In this document: one piece after another, positions 17,035-23,946 of the stretch
Position numbering within the stretch: position 1 is the stretch's first letter
How the letters are laid out: every line of letters begins with the position of its first letter
Origin: JAYKHL01 sp035284865
GTDB taxonomy: Bacteria; Cyanobacteriota; Sericytochromatia; S15B-MN24; JAQBPE01
Direction of reading: 5' to 3'
Assembly: GCA_035284865.1 (NCBI GenBank)
Contig: JAYKHL010000088.1
Location: forward strand, 1-51,446
Length of the DNA stretch: 51,446 nt
The notes under the pieces: model-generated
What the model was told of the DNA's origin: nothing
The model's input: only the letters and a program-made list of their open reading frames with translations
Databases searched by the model: none
Program-made: the position numbers and the translations under genes

Positions 17035-17373
17035 TCAGGTCCCTTCTTGCTCCACAACGAGCTCGGCGCGCTTGTCTTCGGCCGCCTGCCTGCCCACCTC
17101 GATGGCCTCGTTGATGAGCGTGATGCGTTCTTCGATGGCCGTTCGGGCCTGGTTGAGGAGCTCCTCGGTGTTGCCGCGGAGGCTCCCGATGAAATCCTCG
17201 GCCCGATCCCGAAAGTCCTCGAGCGAGGCATCGAGTCGCTCCCGGGAGGCATCTCCTCGCTGTGGCGCGAGCAACACGCCGACCAGAAACCCTCCGACCG
17301 CGCCGACGACGAGGCCGCCCACGAGATCCCAGCTTCCCCCCCGCCCGCCGCGGTCTCCCTGTTCGTGTCCCAT
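17035..17373 (-). CDS. YtxH-family membrane protein with coiled-coil tail
   Basis: 112 residues from ATG 17373, with GAGAGG upstream. A Gly-rich leader (GHEQGDRGGRGGSWD) precedes one membrane helix (LVGGLVVGAVGGFLVGVLLAPQRGDASRERL), which has the YtxH helix-then-LAP-x-x-G pattern. The last 60 residues are strongly helical and charged (RDRAEDFIGSLRGNTEELLNQARTAIEERI...), suiting a coiled coil or contact with its neighbour. It is the first gene of a three-gene minus-strand unit with the second YtxH protein and the flavoprotein, driven by the minus-strand promoter at 17520-17525. Confidence 0.82.
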   Translation of the reverse strand: MGHEQGDRGGRGGSWDLVGGLVVGAVGGFLVGVLLAPQRGDASRERLDASLEDFRDRAEDFIGSLRGNTEELLNQARTAIEERITLINEAIEVGRQAAEDKRAELVVEQEGT

Positions 17374-17774
17374 CAGGTGAACCTCTCCAGTTGGGGGACG
17401 CTGGCGCCAGGTGGCCGCCAGCACCCTCCCCGTGCTCGGTCGTGGGGCCCTGCGTGGCCCGTTCCAGGCCCGTTGTACACGCTGGTGCCGGGGGATGCAA
17501 TCAACAAGCCCCCGGCCGGATTATACCACCGGCTCGGCTCCGTGTGCCCCTCGCGCCCTGACGGCGTGGAGTTGAGGGTGGTACAATCGGCCGGGGGCGG
17601 CCGCGGTTGCCCTGCCAGAATCGATTTTCATCACGCTCGCACGCGCTGCACTGAACAGCGCCTGACCCGGGCCGACACCGCGCCCCAAGAGGAAGCTCGC
17701 ACCGGGGCGCCGGGGGCGAGGGGAGGCAGGAGGACGCGCATCCGCGCGGGCAGCGTGGAAAGGAACAGCCCGCA
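17374..17774. promoter_or_regulatory. divergent regulatory region with inverted twin promoters
   Basis: This 401-bp gap has no convincing gene. On the minus strand an extended -10 (TGG-TATAAT, 17525-17520) faces the YtxH operon. On the plus strand an extended -10 (TGG-TACAAT, 17582-17587, with a possible CTGACG -35 at 17558-17563) faces the DEAD-like gene. Each -10 sits in a nearly identical block, GGTGGTAyAAT followed by CGGCCGGGGGC (17508-17530 on minus; 17577-17598 on plus), so the two promoters are inverted copies. A further inverted repeat, CCGGGGG/CCCCCGG, lies around 17488-17515. The plus-strand leader would be about 180 nt. Confidence 0.6.
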
Positions 17775-19349
17775 TTGACGACGTCCTTCGAAGACTTCCC
17801 GCTGCACCCTGCCCTCCTCGAACGCCTCGGGGCTGCCGAGGAACCGCTCACCCCCACCGAGACTCAGCTTCAGGTCATCCCGGCGATGCTCGAGGGGAAG
17901 GATTTGCTGGTTCACGCCGGGCCACATTCCGGGGAGACGCTGGCCTACGGGCTGCCCCTGCTCTCCATGTTCGATCCGCTGGGGAAGCCGCAGGCCGTCG
18001 TGCTGGTGCCCTCGGCCGAACGGGCCGTGCGGGTTTACAAGCGCCTGGCGGCCCTGGCCCAGGGTTTACTCAAGGTGGCGCCGCTCTACGAGGCAGGCGG
18101 CGTGCAGGAGGAGCTCGTTCGCCGCGGGGTTGACCTGGTGATCGGCACCCCCTTTCTGGTCAAGGACCTCTTCGCCATCCGGCAGCTGGACCTCAACGCA
18201 GTTCGGACGTTGGTGCTGGACGGGGCCGACCGGCTCATGACGACGGTCCAGCGGCGGGACGTCGAGTACCTGTTGGACCGCCTGCCGCGCCTCGAGCAGA
18301 CGGCGTTGTTTTTCTGGAACCGCACGGAGGGCGTCGAGGCTGTGGCACACCACCTGCGCCACCCGGTGCTGGTGCGCGTCTCGGTGCCGGAGGTGGTCGA
18401 GGCAGCGCCTCCCGTCGCGGCCCCGGCGGCCGCCCCGGACGCGCTGCCAGCCACACCTCCGGAGGCCCCGGCCTCCTCGTCAGCCCCCCTCGCCCCGGAG
18501 CCAGAGCCCCCGCACCACCGCTTCGCACGGGTGGCCACCGAGCAACGCGCCGATTTTTTGCTCTCGGTGATCGAGCAGGAGGCACCCGCCCGCGCCCTGG
18601 TGCTCGCCCGCAACAAGCATGAGGCCCGTCGGCTGGCGCAGCGCCTCGAGCGGTTCGGGCGCAGCGCCGTGGAGTCCTTCAACGCCGACACGGTTGCCAG
18701 CCAGCGACAGACCGCCCTCAAGCGCTTCGTCAGCGGAGAGTGTCGCTTCCTGGTCGTGCCAGACCAGGCCGCGAAGGGGCTGGAGTTTGGCGGCCCGGGC
18801 CACCTGTACCTGACGGGGCTCGCCACCGACCCGGCTCTGTACGACCTGCATGCGCAGGCCGTCCCAGCTGGATTGCAAAGCCTGTCGCTCGTGACCCCCG
18901 AGGCGGAGGCCGCCTTTGGCGAGTTGCGTCAGGTTGTGCGGTTCGAACGCCACCCACAGGACCCAGGCCCGGCCGATGCCGAGCCCGTCTCCGAGGCCTC
19001 CGGGCTCGGCCTTCCGGCAGAGCCAAGGCGTGGGCGGGGCCGCAGTGGTCGGGTTGCGAAGGCCTCATCGGCTGTCCTGCACAACCGCTCGATGCGGGAG
19101 GCCGGACCGGCCACGGGCCCGCTGGCCCCGCTGCCGCGCATGCGCACCACCTGGCAGACGTTCCGCGTCAACCTCATGCCCGGCCAGCGCCCCAGTCGGG
19201 ATTCCTTCCACGGGTGGTTGTCGCAAACCACGGGCATCGCCCGGAGTTCGATGCGCTCCATCCAGCTTCACGCCGGGTACGCCACGGTGGACGTGGAGGA
19301 GCGACAGGCGGGTCGGTTTCAGGATGCCCTGAAGGGCCTGTTGGGCTGA
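17775..19349 (+). CDS. DEAD-box-helicase-derived protein with lost ATPase motifs and DbpA-like RNA-binding domain
   Basis: 524 residues, starting at TTG 17775, ten bases after AAAGGA. The two RecA-like domains of a DEAD-box RNA helicase are recognisable: FEDFPLHPALLERL, Q motif PTETQ, VLVPSAERA at motif Ia, GTPFLV at Ib, then domain 2 with ALVLARNKHEARRLAQRLERFG and RFLVVPDQAAKGLEF. Catalytic motifs are broken: Walker A is AGPHSGET (48-55; Glu54 replaces the lysine), DEAD is DGAD (149-152), SAT and the HRxGRxxR arginines of motif VI are gone. A Pro/Ala-rich linker (about 205-245) separates the domains. The last 75 residues resemble the DbpA RRM that binds 23S rRNA hairpin 92. Codon use is normal, so this is a maintained protein, probably a non-hydrolysing RNA-binding or assembly factor (inference). 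Confidence 0.85.
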   Translation: MTTSFEDFPLHPALLERLGAAEEPLTPTETQLQVIPAMLEGKDLLVHAGPHSGETLAYGLPLLSMFDPLGKPQAVVLVPSAERAVRVYKRLAALAQGLLKVAPLYEAGGVQEELVRRGVDLVIGTPFLVKDLFAIRQLDLNAVRTLVLDGADRLMTTVQRRDVEYLLDRLPRLEQTALFFWNRTEGVEAVAHHLRHPVLVRVSVPEVVEAAPPVAAPAAAPDALPATPPEAPASSSAPLAPEPEPPHHRFARVATEQRADFLLSVIEQEAPARALVLARNKHEARRLAQRLERFGRSAVESFNADTVASQRQTALKRFVSGECRFLVVPDQAAKGLEFGGPGHLYLTGLATDPALYDLHAQAVPAGLQSLSLVTPEAEAAFGELRQVVRFERHPQDPGPADAEPVSEASGLGLPAEPRRGRGRSGRVAKASSAVLHNRSMREAGPATGPLAPLPRMRTTWQTFRVNLMPGQRPSRDSFHGWLSQTTGIARSSMRSIQLHAGYATVDVEERQAGRFQDALKGLLG

Positions 19350-19505
19350 CCCCGGCCCCCGGGCGCGACCCGTCGGGGGGCCGTTGGCCTTCGGTTTGAT
19401 CGGGGCCTACGGGGCGCTCAGGGTCTCTGCCACGCCTCGGTCTCGCGCGAGCGTGCCCGCTCCACCGTGGCTCCCCGACCCTGGACGTCACCCCGTCGTC
19501 GTGGA

Positions 19506-19539
19506 CGCGCGGTCCTGACACGATGTCGGGGACCGCGCG
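19506..19539. terminator. hairpin between convergent genes (1)
   Basis: CGCGCGGTCC (19506-19515) pairs perfectly with GGACCGCGCG (19530-19539). The loop has its own small stem (GACA/TGTC). It lies between the DEAD-like gene (plus) and the small gene ending at 19599 (minus). With no T-run it could stop or stabilise either transcript. Confidence 0.5.
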
Positions 19540-19548
19540 GCGCGTCGG

Positions 19549-19585
19549 ACCCTGCGCCCAACCCCGGTGTGGCGGGGCGCAGGGT
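19549..19585. terminator. hairpin between convergent genes (2)
   Basis: ACCCTGCGCCC (19549-19559) and GGGCGCAGGGT (19575-19585) form a perfect 11-bp stem with a 15-nt loop, 13 bp beyond the stop of the minus-strand gene at 19599. No T-run follows on either strand. A terminator is likely from position and strength. Confidence 0.55.
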
Positions 19586-19598
19586 GTCACCTGATGCC

Positions 19599-19916
19599 TC
19601 AGGCGGTCGGCGCGGCCTCGGCGGGGGGCGGAGCCGCCTCAGCCCCTTCGACCTGCGGATAGAGGGCGTCGCGGTACTTGTCGAGCACCGCCTTGGCGGC
19701 CCCGATCCCGTTGCCTTCCTTGTCGAGCGGCGACAGCTTGACCTCTAGCCACTGCAGTTGCTCAACCTGGCTGGCCGGAAAGGTCATCATGATCAGCTCT
19801 TCCTGGGCCTCGAGCGGGTAGGTGATGAGGTGTACCCAGCCCGCGGAGTGGAGCGAGACCACGCCGCGGCTCCAGACGTTGGCGTTGGCGTACTTGATTT
19901 GCGCGAAGCCCCACAT
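19599..19916 (-). CDS. conserved-looking small protein of unknown function
   Basis: 105 residues from ATG 19916, with a strong AGGAGG eight bases upstream. The sequence begins MWGFAQIKYANANVWSRGVV and continues through SAGWVHLITYPLEAQEELIMMTFPA and LEVKLSPLDKEGNGIGAAKAVLDKYRDALYP, ending in a Pro/Ala tail. No signal peptide, membrane helix or known motif is visible, so it is probably a soluble cytoplasmic protein with a small alpha-beta domain. I do not recognise a family. It is monocistronic between the convergent DEAD-like gene and the divergent trmB. Confidence 0.75.
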   Translation of the reverse strand: MWGFAQIKYANANVWSRGVVSLHSAGWVHLITYPLEAQEELIMMTFPASQVEQLQWLEVKLSPLDKEGNGIGAAKAVLDKYRDALYPQVEGAEAAPPPAEAAPTA

Positions 19917-20045
19917 GGCGGATCCTCCTGATAGAGAAGTTGGGCGCCGGCCAACCCGGCAGACGCCTGCGGCTGAGGGCCCCAGGATACCCCGCCGGTC
20001 CGGGTGGGGGCAACGGGGAGCCGGGCAGGCCTCTCCGTGGGGAGG

Positions 20046-20051
20046 TAGAAT
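20046..20051 (+). promoter_or_regulatory. -10 element (TAGAAT) just before trmB
   Basis: TAGAAT ends eight bases before the trmB ATG at 20060. The expected start site would leave a leader of zero to two bases. The GGAGG at 20041-20045 is too far (14 nt) from the ATG to be a ribosome-binding site and would not be transcribed. Confidence 0.5.
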
Positions 20052-20059
20052 GGGGCACG

Positions 20060-20665
20060 ATGGGCAAGAAGCAGCTCGCACACGAGTACTACCAGGCACC
20101 ACCCTTCGACGTGCTGCTGGATCCGACCCGGTTCGCGGGGCGCTGGGCGCGCACGTTCGGGAGGCAGGCACCGCTGCACGTGGAGCTCGGGATGGGGCTG
20201 GGGCATCACCTGCTCGCGTTTGCCCAGGCCCACCCGGAGCTGAACCACCTGGGGCTGGAGATCAAGATGCACCGCATCTACACCGCCCGTCAGATGGCGC
20301 TCCGGCACGACGTCCGTCACCTTCGCTTCGTGCCGGGGGACGCGGTGCGCACGCTGGAGGCCCTCGGGGCGGGCGATGCGGCCCGGCTCACGCTGTTGTT
20401 TCCCGACCCGTGGCCGCGTCACCCGAGCCGACGGCTGACGGCACCGGCCTACCTGGCGCTGTACCATCGTTGCCTCGCGCCCGAGGGGGTGTTTCACTTC
20501 CGTACGGACGATCCTGACCTGTTCGAGTTCTCCCTCGCAGGCCTGGTAGACGCCGGCTTCCGTTGCACCGTGGCGGTCCCGCGCGGCCGGGTGCTGACAG
20601 GCTTCGAACGCAGGTGGTTGGCTGAGGGGCGCCAGATTTATGGCCTCGACGCCACCCGGGCGTGA
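20060..20665 (+). CDS. trmB: tRNA (guanine-N7)-methyltransferase
   Basis: 201 residues from ATG 20060; the open frame extends upstream but only this start fits the family. It methylates G46 in tRNA using S-adenosylmethionine. Seen: the SAM-binding VELGMGLGHHLLAFAQAHPELNHLGLEIK, FVPGDAVRTL, and the signature TLLFPDPWPRHPSRRL, followed by FHFRTDDPDLFEF. The N-terminus is short, as in simple bacterial TrmB. It stands alone with its own promoter at 20046 and appears to be read from a leaderless or nearly leaderless mRNA. Confidence 0.95.
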   Translation: MGKKQLAHEYYQAPPFDVLLDPTRFAGRWARTFGRQAPLHVELGMGLGHHLLAFAQAHPELNHLGLEIKMHRIYTARQMALRHDVRHLRFVPGDAVRTLEALGAGDAARLTLLFPDPWPRHPSRRLTAPAYLALYHRCLAPEGVFHFRTDDPDLFEFSLAGLVDAGFRCTVAVPRGRVLTGFERRWLAEGRQIYGLDATRA

Positions 20666-20727
20666 GGCCGCACGCGTCAACCTCGGGTGGCATGACGGAT
20701 GTCACAGGCAAGCCGGCGTCGGCCGGC

Positions 20728-20733
20728 TATTAT
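20728..20733 (+). promoter_or_regulatory. candidate -10 (TATTAT) for the coiled-coil gene
   Basis: TATTAT is the only AT-rich hexamer in the 134-bp gap after trmB. It would give a leader of about 60 nt to the ATG at 20800. No matching -35 is visible. Confidence 0.35.
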
Positions 20734-20799
20734 GTGCGAACGACGCGGCACGGGGTGTGAAGCCTCCGTGGGCGTCCGCCTCCCATACGGGGTATCCAG

Positions 20800-22131
20800 A
20801 TGACCCTCGCGAAGCACCGCGAAGCCCAAGCCGAAGTCCCGGTCAGATCCAGAAGCCAGCGCGCCGCGGGGGCGCTGGTGCCGTCTGGGGTGGCCACCAT
20901 GCCCATCGAGCCGCCCCACCCGCGGGAGGTTCGCCATCGGCTGCTGTACACGTCTGCCGCCACTTACAAGAAGGCCGTGACGCTCGCCGAGCGCTATGGA
21001 TGGCAGGCGCGGATGGCGGCGGAGCGGCGCGACGCCACCCTCAAGAAGCTGGAGCGGCAGGCTGAAGCCGAGAAGGGCGAGACCCGCCTGACGTACGAGA
21101 GGCAGGTGGCAGCCGCGCAGCAGCGGTACCGGTCATTCCTCGAGCAGGCCCACGCCAAGCACCGTCACGCCGTGCACCACGCGCGCCAGGCCGCGCGGCA
21201 GGCTGAGGACGTGTACAAGGCCGTGCTGCAGAGGGTGCCGGGCTATGGCGAGTTGCAACTCCAGGCGCTCGCGTTGGCTGACGCGCGGGCCCTGACCACG
21301 TCGCTGGTGCAGGGCTACCGCAGCGCCCTGGGGCCGGACGGCCTCGGCGAGATCGTGGAGTTTCTGCGCGCCTTCGATCGGGTGCTCGACCACGCCCGCG
21401 ACCGCCAGATGGTGGTGCCTGTCCAGTTTGCCGAGGCCGTCATCAAGGGGCTGGTGCAACGGCAGCTGCGACACCTGGCCGCCTCTGCTGGCGCCACCCC
21501 CGCCGCGCGCGCCGAGGGCGAGCGCATCAAGCAGGCTGCGAGTGGTCGCCTCTCCGCCATCCAGGAGGTGCTGGCCGAGCAGGGACGCGACACCACGCCC
21601 CCCTCGATTCGCACGATTTACTTTGCGGTCCAGGACTGGCTCTCCAAGGCGCCCGGCTCGCCCTTCGACCTGGCGCTCGATCGCCTCAAGCTCGACGTCG
21701 AGGCGACCTCGCGGCGGGAGCAACGCGCCCTCGAAGATCAGATGAAAGTGGCCATCCAGTCCTGCGCGCAGGCCCCCGAGATCCGCCCTGCGGCAGAGGC
21801 CTACCAGGCCGCTCAGCGCATCCTCTCCAGCTCCGAGCAGGCTGCCCGCAACGTCCTCACCTCGGACCTCGCGCGGGTGGAGACGGCACTGGAGCGCGAA
21901 CTTCAGATGGCCGAGGCCATGGTGGTGGGGATGGACCACTCCCGCTCCAAGCGGCTGGCCCAGGCTCGCAAGGACCTGGTTCGCGCCCGGAAGATGGCGC
22001 GTCGGTGGGACCTCGTCCTGGAGGGCCTGCAGGAGGTGGGGGCGTGGCAGCGCCTGAAGTGGCGGCTGTTCGAGGGCTTCGACCTGGAGCTGTTCTGGGG
22101 TGAGGTGCAGGCCCGCCAACCTCACCGTTGA
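20800..22131 (+). CDS. large helical/coiled-coil protein of unknown function
   Basis: 443 residues if ATG 20800 is used. ATG 20899 (GGGGTGG upstream, giving 410 residues from MPIEPPHPREVRHRLLYTS) is equally possible, since the first 33 residues look unconserved. Residues about 60-140 are rich in Ala, Arg, Glu and Gln with heptad spacing (AAERRDATLKKLERQAEAEKGETRL), suiting a long coiled coil. The rest is also predicted by eye to be helical, with many RxxR/ExxL runs and an aromatic C-terminus (WRLFEGFDLELFWGEV). No signal, membrane segment or catalytic motif is seen. I do not recognise it. It may be a scaffold or cytoskeletal factor, but nothing proves that. Confidence 0.75.
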   Translation: MTLAKHREAQAEVPVRSRSQRAAGALVPSGVATMPIEPPHPREVRHRLLYTSAATYKKAVTLAERYGWQARMAAERRDATLKKLERQAEAEKGETRLTYERQVAAAQQRYRSFLEQAHAKHRHAVHHARQAARQAEDVYKAVLQRVPGYGELQLQALALADARALTTSLVQGYRSALGPDGLGEIVEFLRAFDRVLDHARDRQMVVPVQFAEAVIKGLVQRQLRHLAASAGATPAARAEGERIKQAASGRLSAIQEVLAEQGRDTTPPSIRTIYFAVQDWLSKAPGSPFDLALDRLKLDVEATSRREQRALEDQMKVAIQSCAQAPEIRPAAEAYQAAQRILSSSEQAARNVLTSDLARVETALERELQMAEAMVVGMDHSRSKRLAQARKDLVRARKMARRWDLVLEGLQEVGAWQRLKWRLFEGFDLELFWGEVQARQPHR

Positions 22132-22162
22132 GGCCTTCCTCGAGATCGAGGCTGCGCCCCGT

Positions 22163-22213
22163 GGCCCCACGCCGAAGTCCGCACATGGGACGGGGCGTGG
22201 GGCCTTTCAGTTT
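22163..22213 (+). terminator. intrinsic terminator after the coiled-coil gene
   Basis: GGCCCCACGCC (22163-22173) pairs perfectly over 11 bp with GGCGTGGGGCC (22194-22204), with a further GTCC/GGAC stem inside, and TTTCAGTTT follows. It lies 31 bp after the stop at 22131. This is the best classical rho-independent terminator in the window. Confidence 0.8.
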
Positions 22214-22306
22214 AAGACGGCGATAAGGGCGCCAGCCGCGGGGCGTTTGCCTGTTGTTTGGCCTGAACCAAGCCCTGGCAGGCCATCGGTGCCTTGGTTG
22301 TCCGAA

Positions 22307-22324
22307 CTTCATAATCCTTCATAA
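22307..22324 (+). promoter_or_regulatory. phased direct repeat, candidate OmpR-family operator
   Basis: CTTCATAA occurs twice with a 2-nt spacer (22307-22314 and 22317-22324), so the copies are exactly 10 bp apart and lie on one face of the helix. It sits about 40 bp upstream of the -10 of the HAD gene in the most AT-rich stretch of the window. Tandem 8-mers with this geometry are typical of OmpR/PhoB-type regulators; the cyanobacterial HLR1 box bound by RpaB also has 8+2+8 spacing, though with another sequence. Confidence 0.45.
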
Positions 22325-22365
22325 AATTTGCGGTGTTTAGTTTAATTATACCTTAACCAATGTGC

Positions 22366-22371
22366 TACAAT
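22366..22371 (+). promoter_or_regulatory. extended -10 promoter (TGC-TACAAT) of the HAD gene
   Basis: TACAAT is preceded by TGC, an extended -10. The upstream 50 bp are AT-rich and could act as an UP element; no good -35 is visible. Transcription would begin near 22378, leaving a leader of about 57 nt to the ATG at 22435. The gap 22132-22434 (303 bp) thus holds a terminator, a possible operator and this promoter. Confidence 0.65.
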
Positions 22372-22434
22372 GAGGGCCTGCCTCGGGGCGCGGGAAGGCC
22401 CAAGGCTTGTGTGGAGAGACGGAGCAAGGTCCCC

Positions 22435-23271
22435 ATGACCGCAGGTTTGTTACAAGAAAGCGCCATCGAGGCGTGCCCCCTCACGGCCGTCGAGCAGGAT
22501 GTTCGTCGGTACGCGGCGCGTGGCATCCGCAAGCAGGTGGTGCTGGACCTCGACGACACCCTGTTTCTGGTTCGGCCCCGCAAGGAGGCCATCTTTCGCG
22601 AGATGGCCGAGGCCCTCGTCGGTCACCCCTCGCTCGCTGCGGCACTCGTCGTGCTCGCGGCTGGACCCATTCCCTACGACGTGAGGGAGGCCCTTCGGCA
22701 GGTCGGCATCCACGAGGCGCATCACGTGGAGTCGCTGCAGGAGGCTTTCTACGAGAGGTTCCTGCACGGGGCCTATGTCCGTCACGACAGCGTGAATGAG
22801 GGTGCCTCCGGCTACGTCGGGCGGCTGGCCGAGGCGGGGGCCCGCATCGTGTACCTGTCCGGCAGGCCTGAGGAAATGGCCTCAGACACGCGGCGGAGCC
22901 TTGAAGAGGCTGGCTTTCCGGTTCCGGGCCGGGAGGCCCGGCTCATTCTGAAGGCTGCCGCTGATGTCCACCTCGGGGACGTCGAGTACAAGCGGGTTCA
23001 AGCCGCTCGTCTGGCGCCTGAGGCGCCGTGCGCGGCCGTCTTTGACAACGAACCGGCCAACCTCAACGCCATTCACGCTGCGTTGCCCGACGCGCGCTAC
23101 TTCTTGCTGGAGACGGATCACAGCCCTTCGCCTCCCCCGCTGGTGATGCCTGCGCATCGCCTGAGGGATTTCCGGACCGAGCGAGAGCGCCTTGCTGCAG
23201 CGCTGCGTGCGGGCCCGGCGTTCGGTGGAGGGGCGCTGCACCTCGAGGTCTCCGCGACGCCGCCGGCCTGA
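22435..23271 (+). CDS. HAD-superfamily hydrolase
   Basis: 278 residues from ATG 22435, which has AAGG at good spacing; the frame is open further up but the promoter lies inside that part. All four HAD motifs are seen: DLDDT with Asp38 nucleophile and Asp40 acid/base (motif I), VYLSGRPE (motif II, Ser), the lysine region GDVEYKRVQA (motif III) and VFDNEPANLNAI (motif IV). A cap-like insertion of about 100 residues follows motif I. The substrate is unknown; the layout recalls nucleotidase- or acid-phosphatase-like HADs rather than P-type ATPases. The upstream direct repeat suggests regulated expression. It converges with the DUF1997 gene, with 9 bp between stops. Confidence 0.87.
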   Translation: MTAGLLQESAIEACPLTAVEQDVRRYAARGIRKQVVLDLDDTLFLVRPRKEAIFREMAEALVGHPSLAAALVVLAAGPIPYDVREALRQVGIHEAHHVESLQEAFYERFLHGAYVRHDSVNEGASGYVGRLAEAGARIVYLSGRPEEMASDTRRSLEEAGFPVPGREARLILKAAADVHLGDVEYKRVQAARLAPEAPCAAVFDNEPANLNAIHAALPDARYFLLETDHSPSPPPLVMPAHRLRDFRTERERLAAALRAGPAFGGGALHLEVSATPPA

Positions 23272-23280
23272 GCGTGGGCC

Positions 23281-23832
23281 TCACGCCTTGAGGTTGAAGT
23301 CCTGCCTGACCTTGCTGTAGAGGTTGTCGACGATGAGAGACAACTTCAGCCGCATAAGTCCATCCGCCGTGGCCTGAATGAGCGGGCGGGGCACGAGAGA
23401 CAGGGCAGCGGGAACCTCAAACTCCAGGGCAATCCCGAAAGCGAAGTCGATCGCGGTCTCCTCCGGGCCCTGGGGGTGGGCGTCCAGCCGACCGTCAATG
23501 AAGCCTTTGACCACCTGGTGTTCGCTTCGCACCTTCAGAGGGTCGAAATCAAGGCCCTTCAGCAACAGGCCGCTGGGCGTGCTTTCTGCCTGGAGGGCCG
23601 TGGCGACCGTGATGTAGTGGTTCAGTCCCCCCATCGGGTGGTGCGTCATCAGGTAGGACCGGGGTAGCGAGAGCTCGCGGACCTCCCGGACGTCCTCAAT
23701 TTTCTGGATGAACGCCTTCACGTCCTCGAAGTAGGCCAGGGCCTCGCCCAGGCCGACGGGGAGGAGCCCCTGCCGGGTAGCCCGGCCAGTAAACGTCATC
23801 TGCACGGTGGTGGCCCCCTTGCTATGCGCCAT
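23281..23832 (-). CDS. DUF1997-family protein (cyanobacterial/plastid type)
   Basis: About 183 residues from ATG 23832. The start is uncertain: ATG 23841, GTG 23805 (AAGGGGG upstream) and ATG 23799 are alternatives, and the open frame further upstream runs into the tmRNA promoter and gene. The body reads MTFTGRATRQGLLPVGLGEAL, FIQKIEDVREVRELS, then IDFAFGIALEFEVPAALSLVPRPLIQATADGLMRLKLSLIVDNLYSKVRQDF. The order (short aromatic start, a lipid-transfer-like beta sheet, 'vPxxLxxxPRPLIxATxxGLM' and a terminal basic helix) matches DUF1997, found mainly in cyanobacteria and plants. Its role is unknown; a hydrophobic-ligand-binding fold is a guess. It is divergent from ssrA. Confidence 0.75.
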   Translation of the reverse strand: MAHSKGATTVQMTFTGRATRQGLLPVGLGEALAYFEDVKAFIQKIEDVREVRELSLPRSYLMTHHPMGGLNHYITVATALQAESTPSGLLLKGLDFDPLKVRSEHQVVKGFIDGRLDAHPQGPEETAIDFAFGIALEFEVPAALSLVPRPLIQATADGLMRLKLSLIVDNLYSKVRQDFNLKA

Positions 23833-23902
23833 GCCCCCCATGTACCCGCGCCCGGGCTGGCCACTTCGGTTGCTCGTTGGTGGCTGGGCAACGCTGGATG
23901 GG

Positions 23903-23931
23903 TTGACGGGACAGCCTCCGTGGTTTATGTT
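23903..23931 (+). promoter_or_regulatory. ssrA promoter
   Basis: TTGACG (23903-23908), a 17-bp spacer and TATGTT (23926-23931) form a near-consensus housekeeping promoter. The predicted start near 23938 lies nine bases before the mature tmRNA 5' end at 23947, consistent with a short RNase P-trimmed leader. Confidence 0.75.
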
Positions 23932-23946
23932 GTTCATAGCACCACT

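Noticed and set aside
22360..22434. N-terminal extension of the HAD protein from the ATG at 22360
   Set aside because: The extended -10 element TGC-TACAAT lies inside it, so it is not transcribed from that promoter, and it has no ribosome-binding site.
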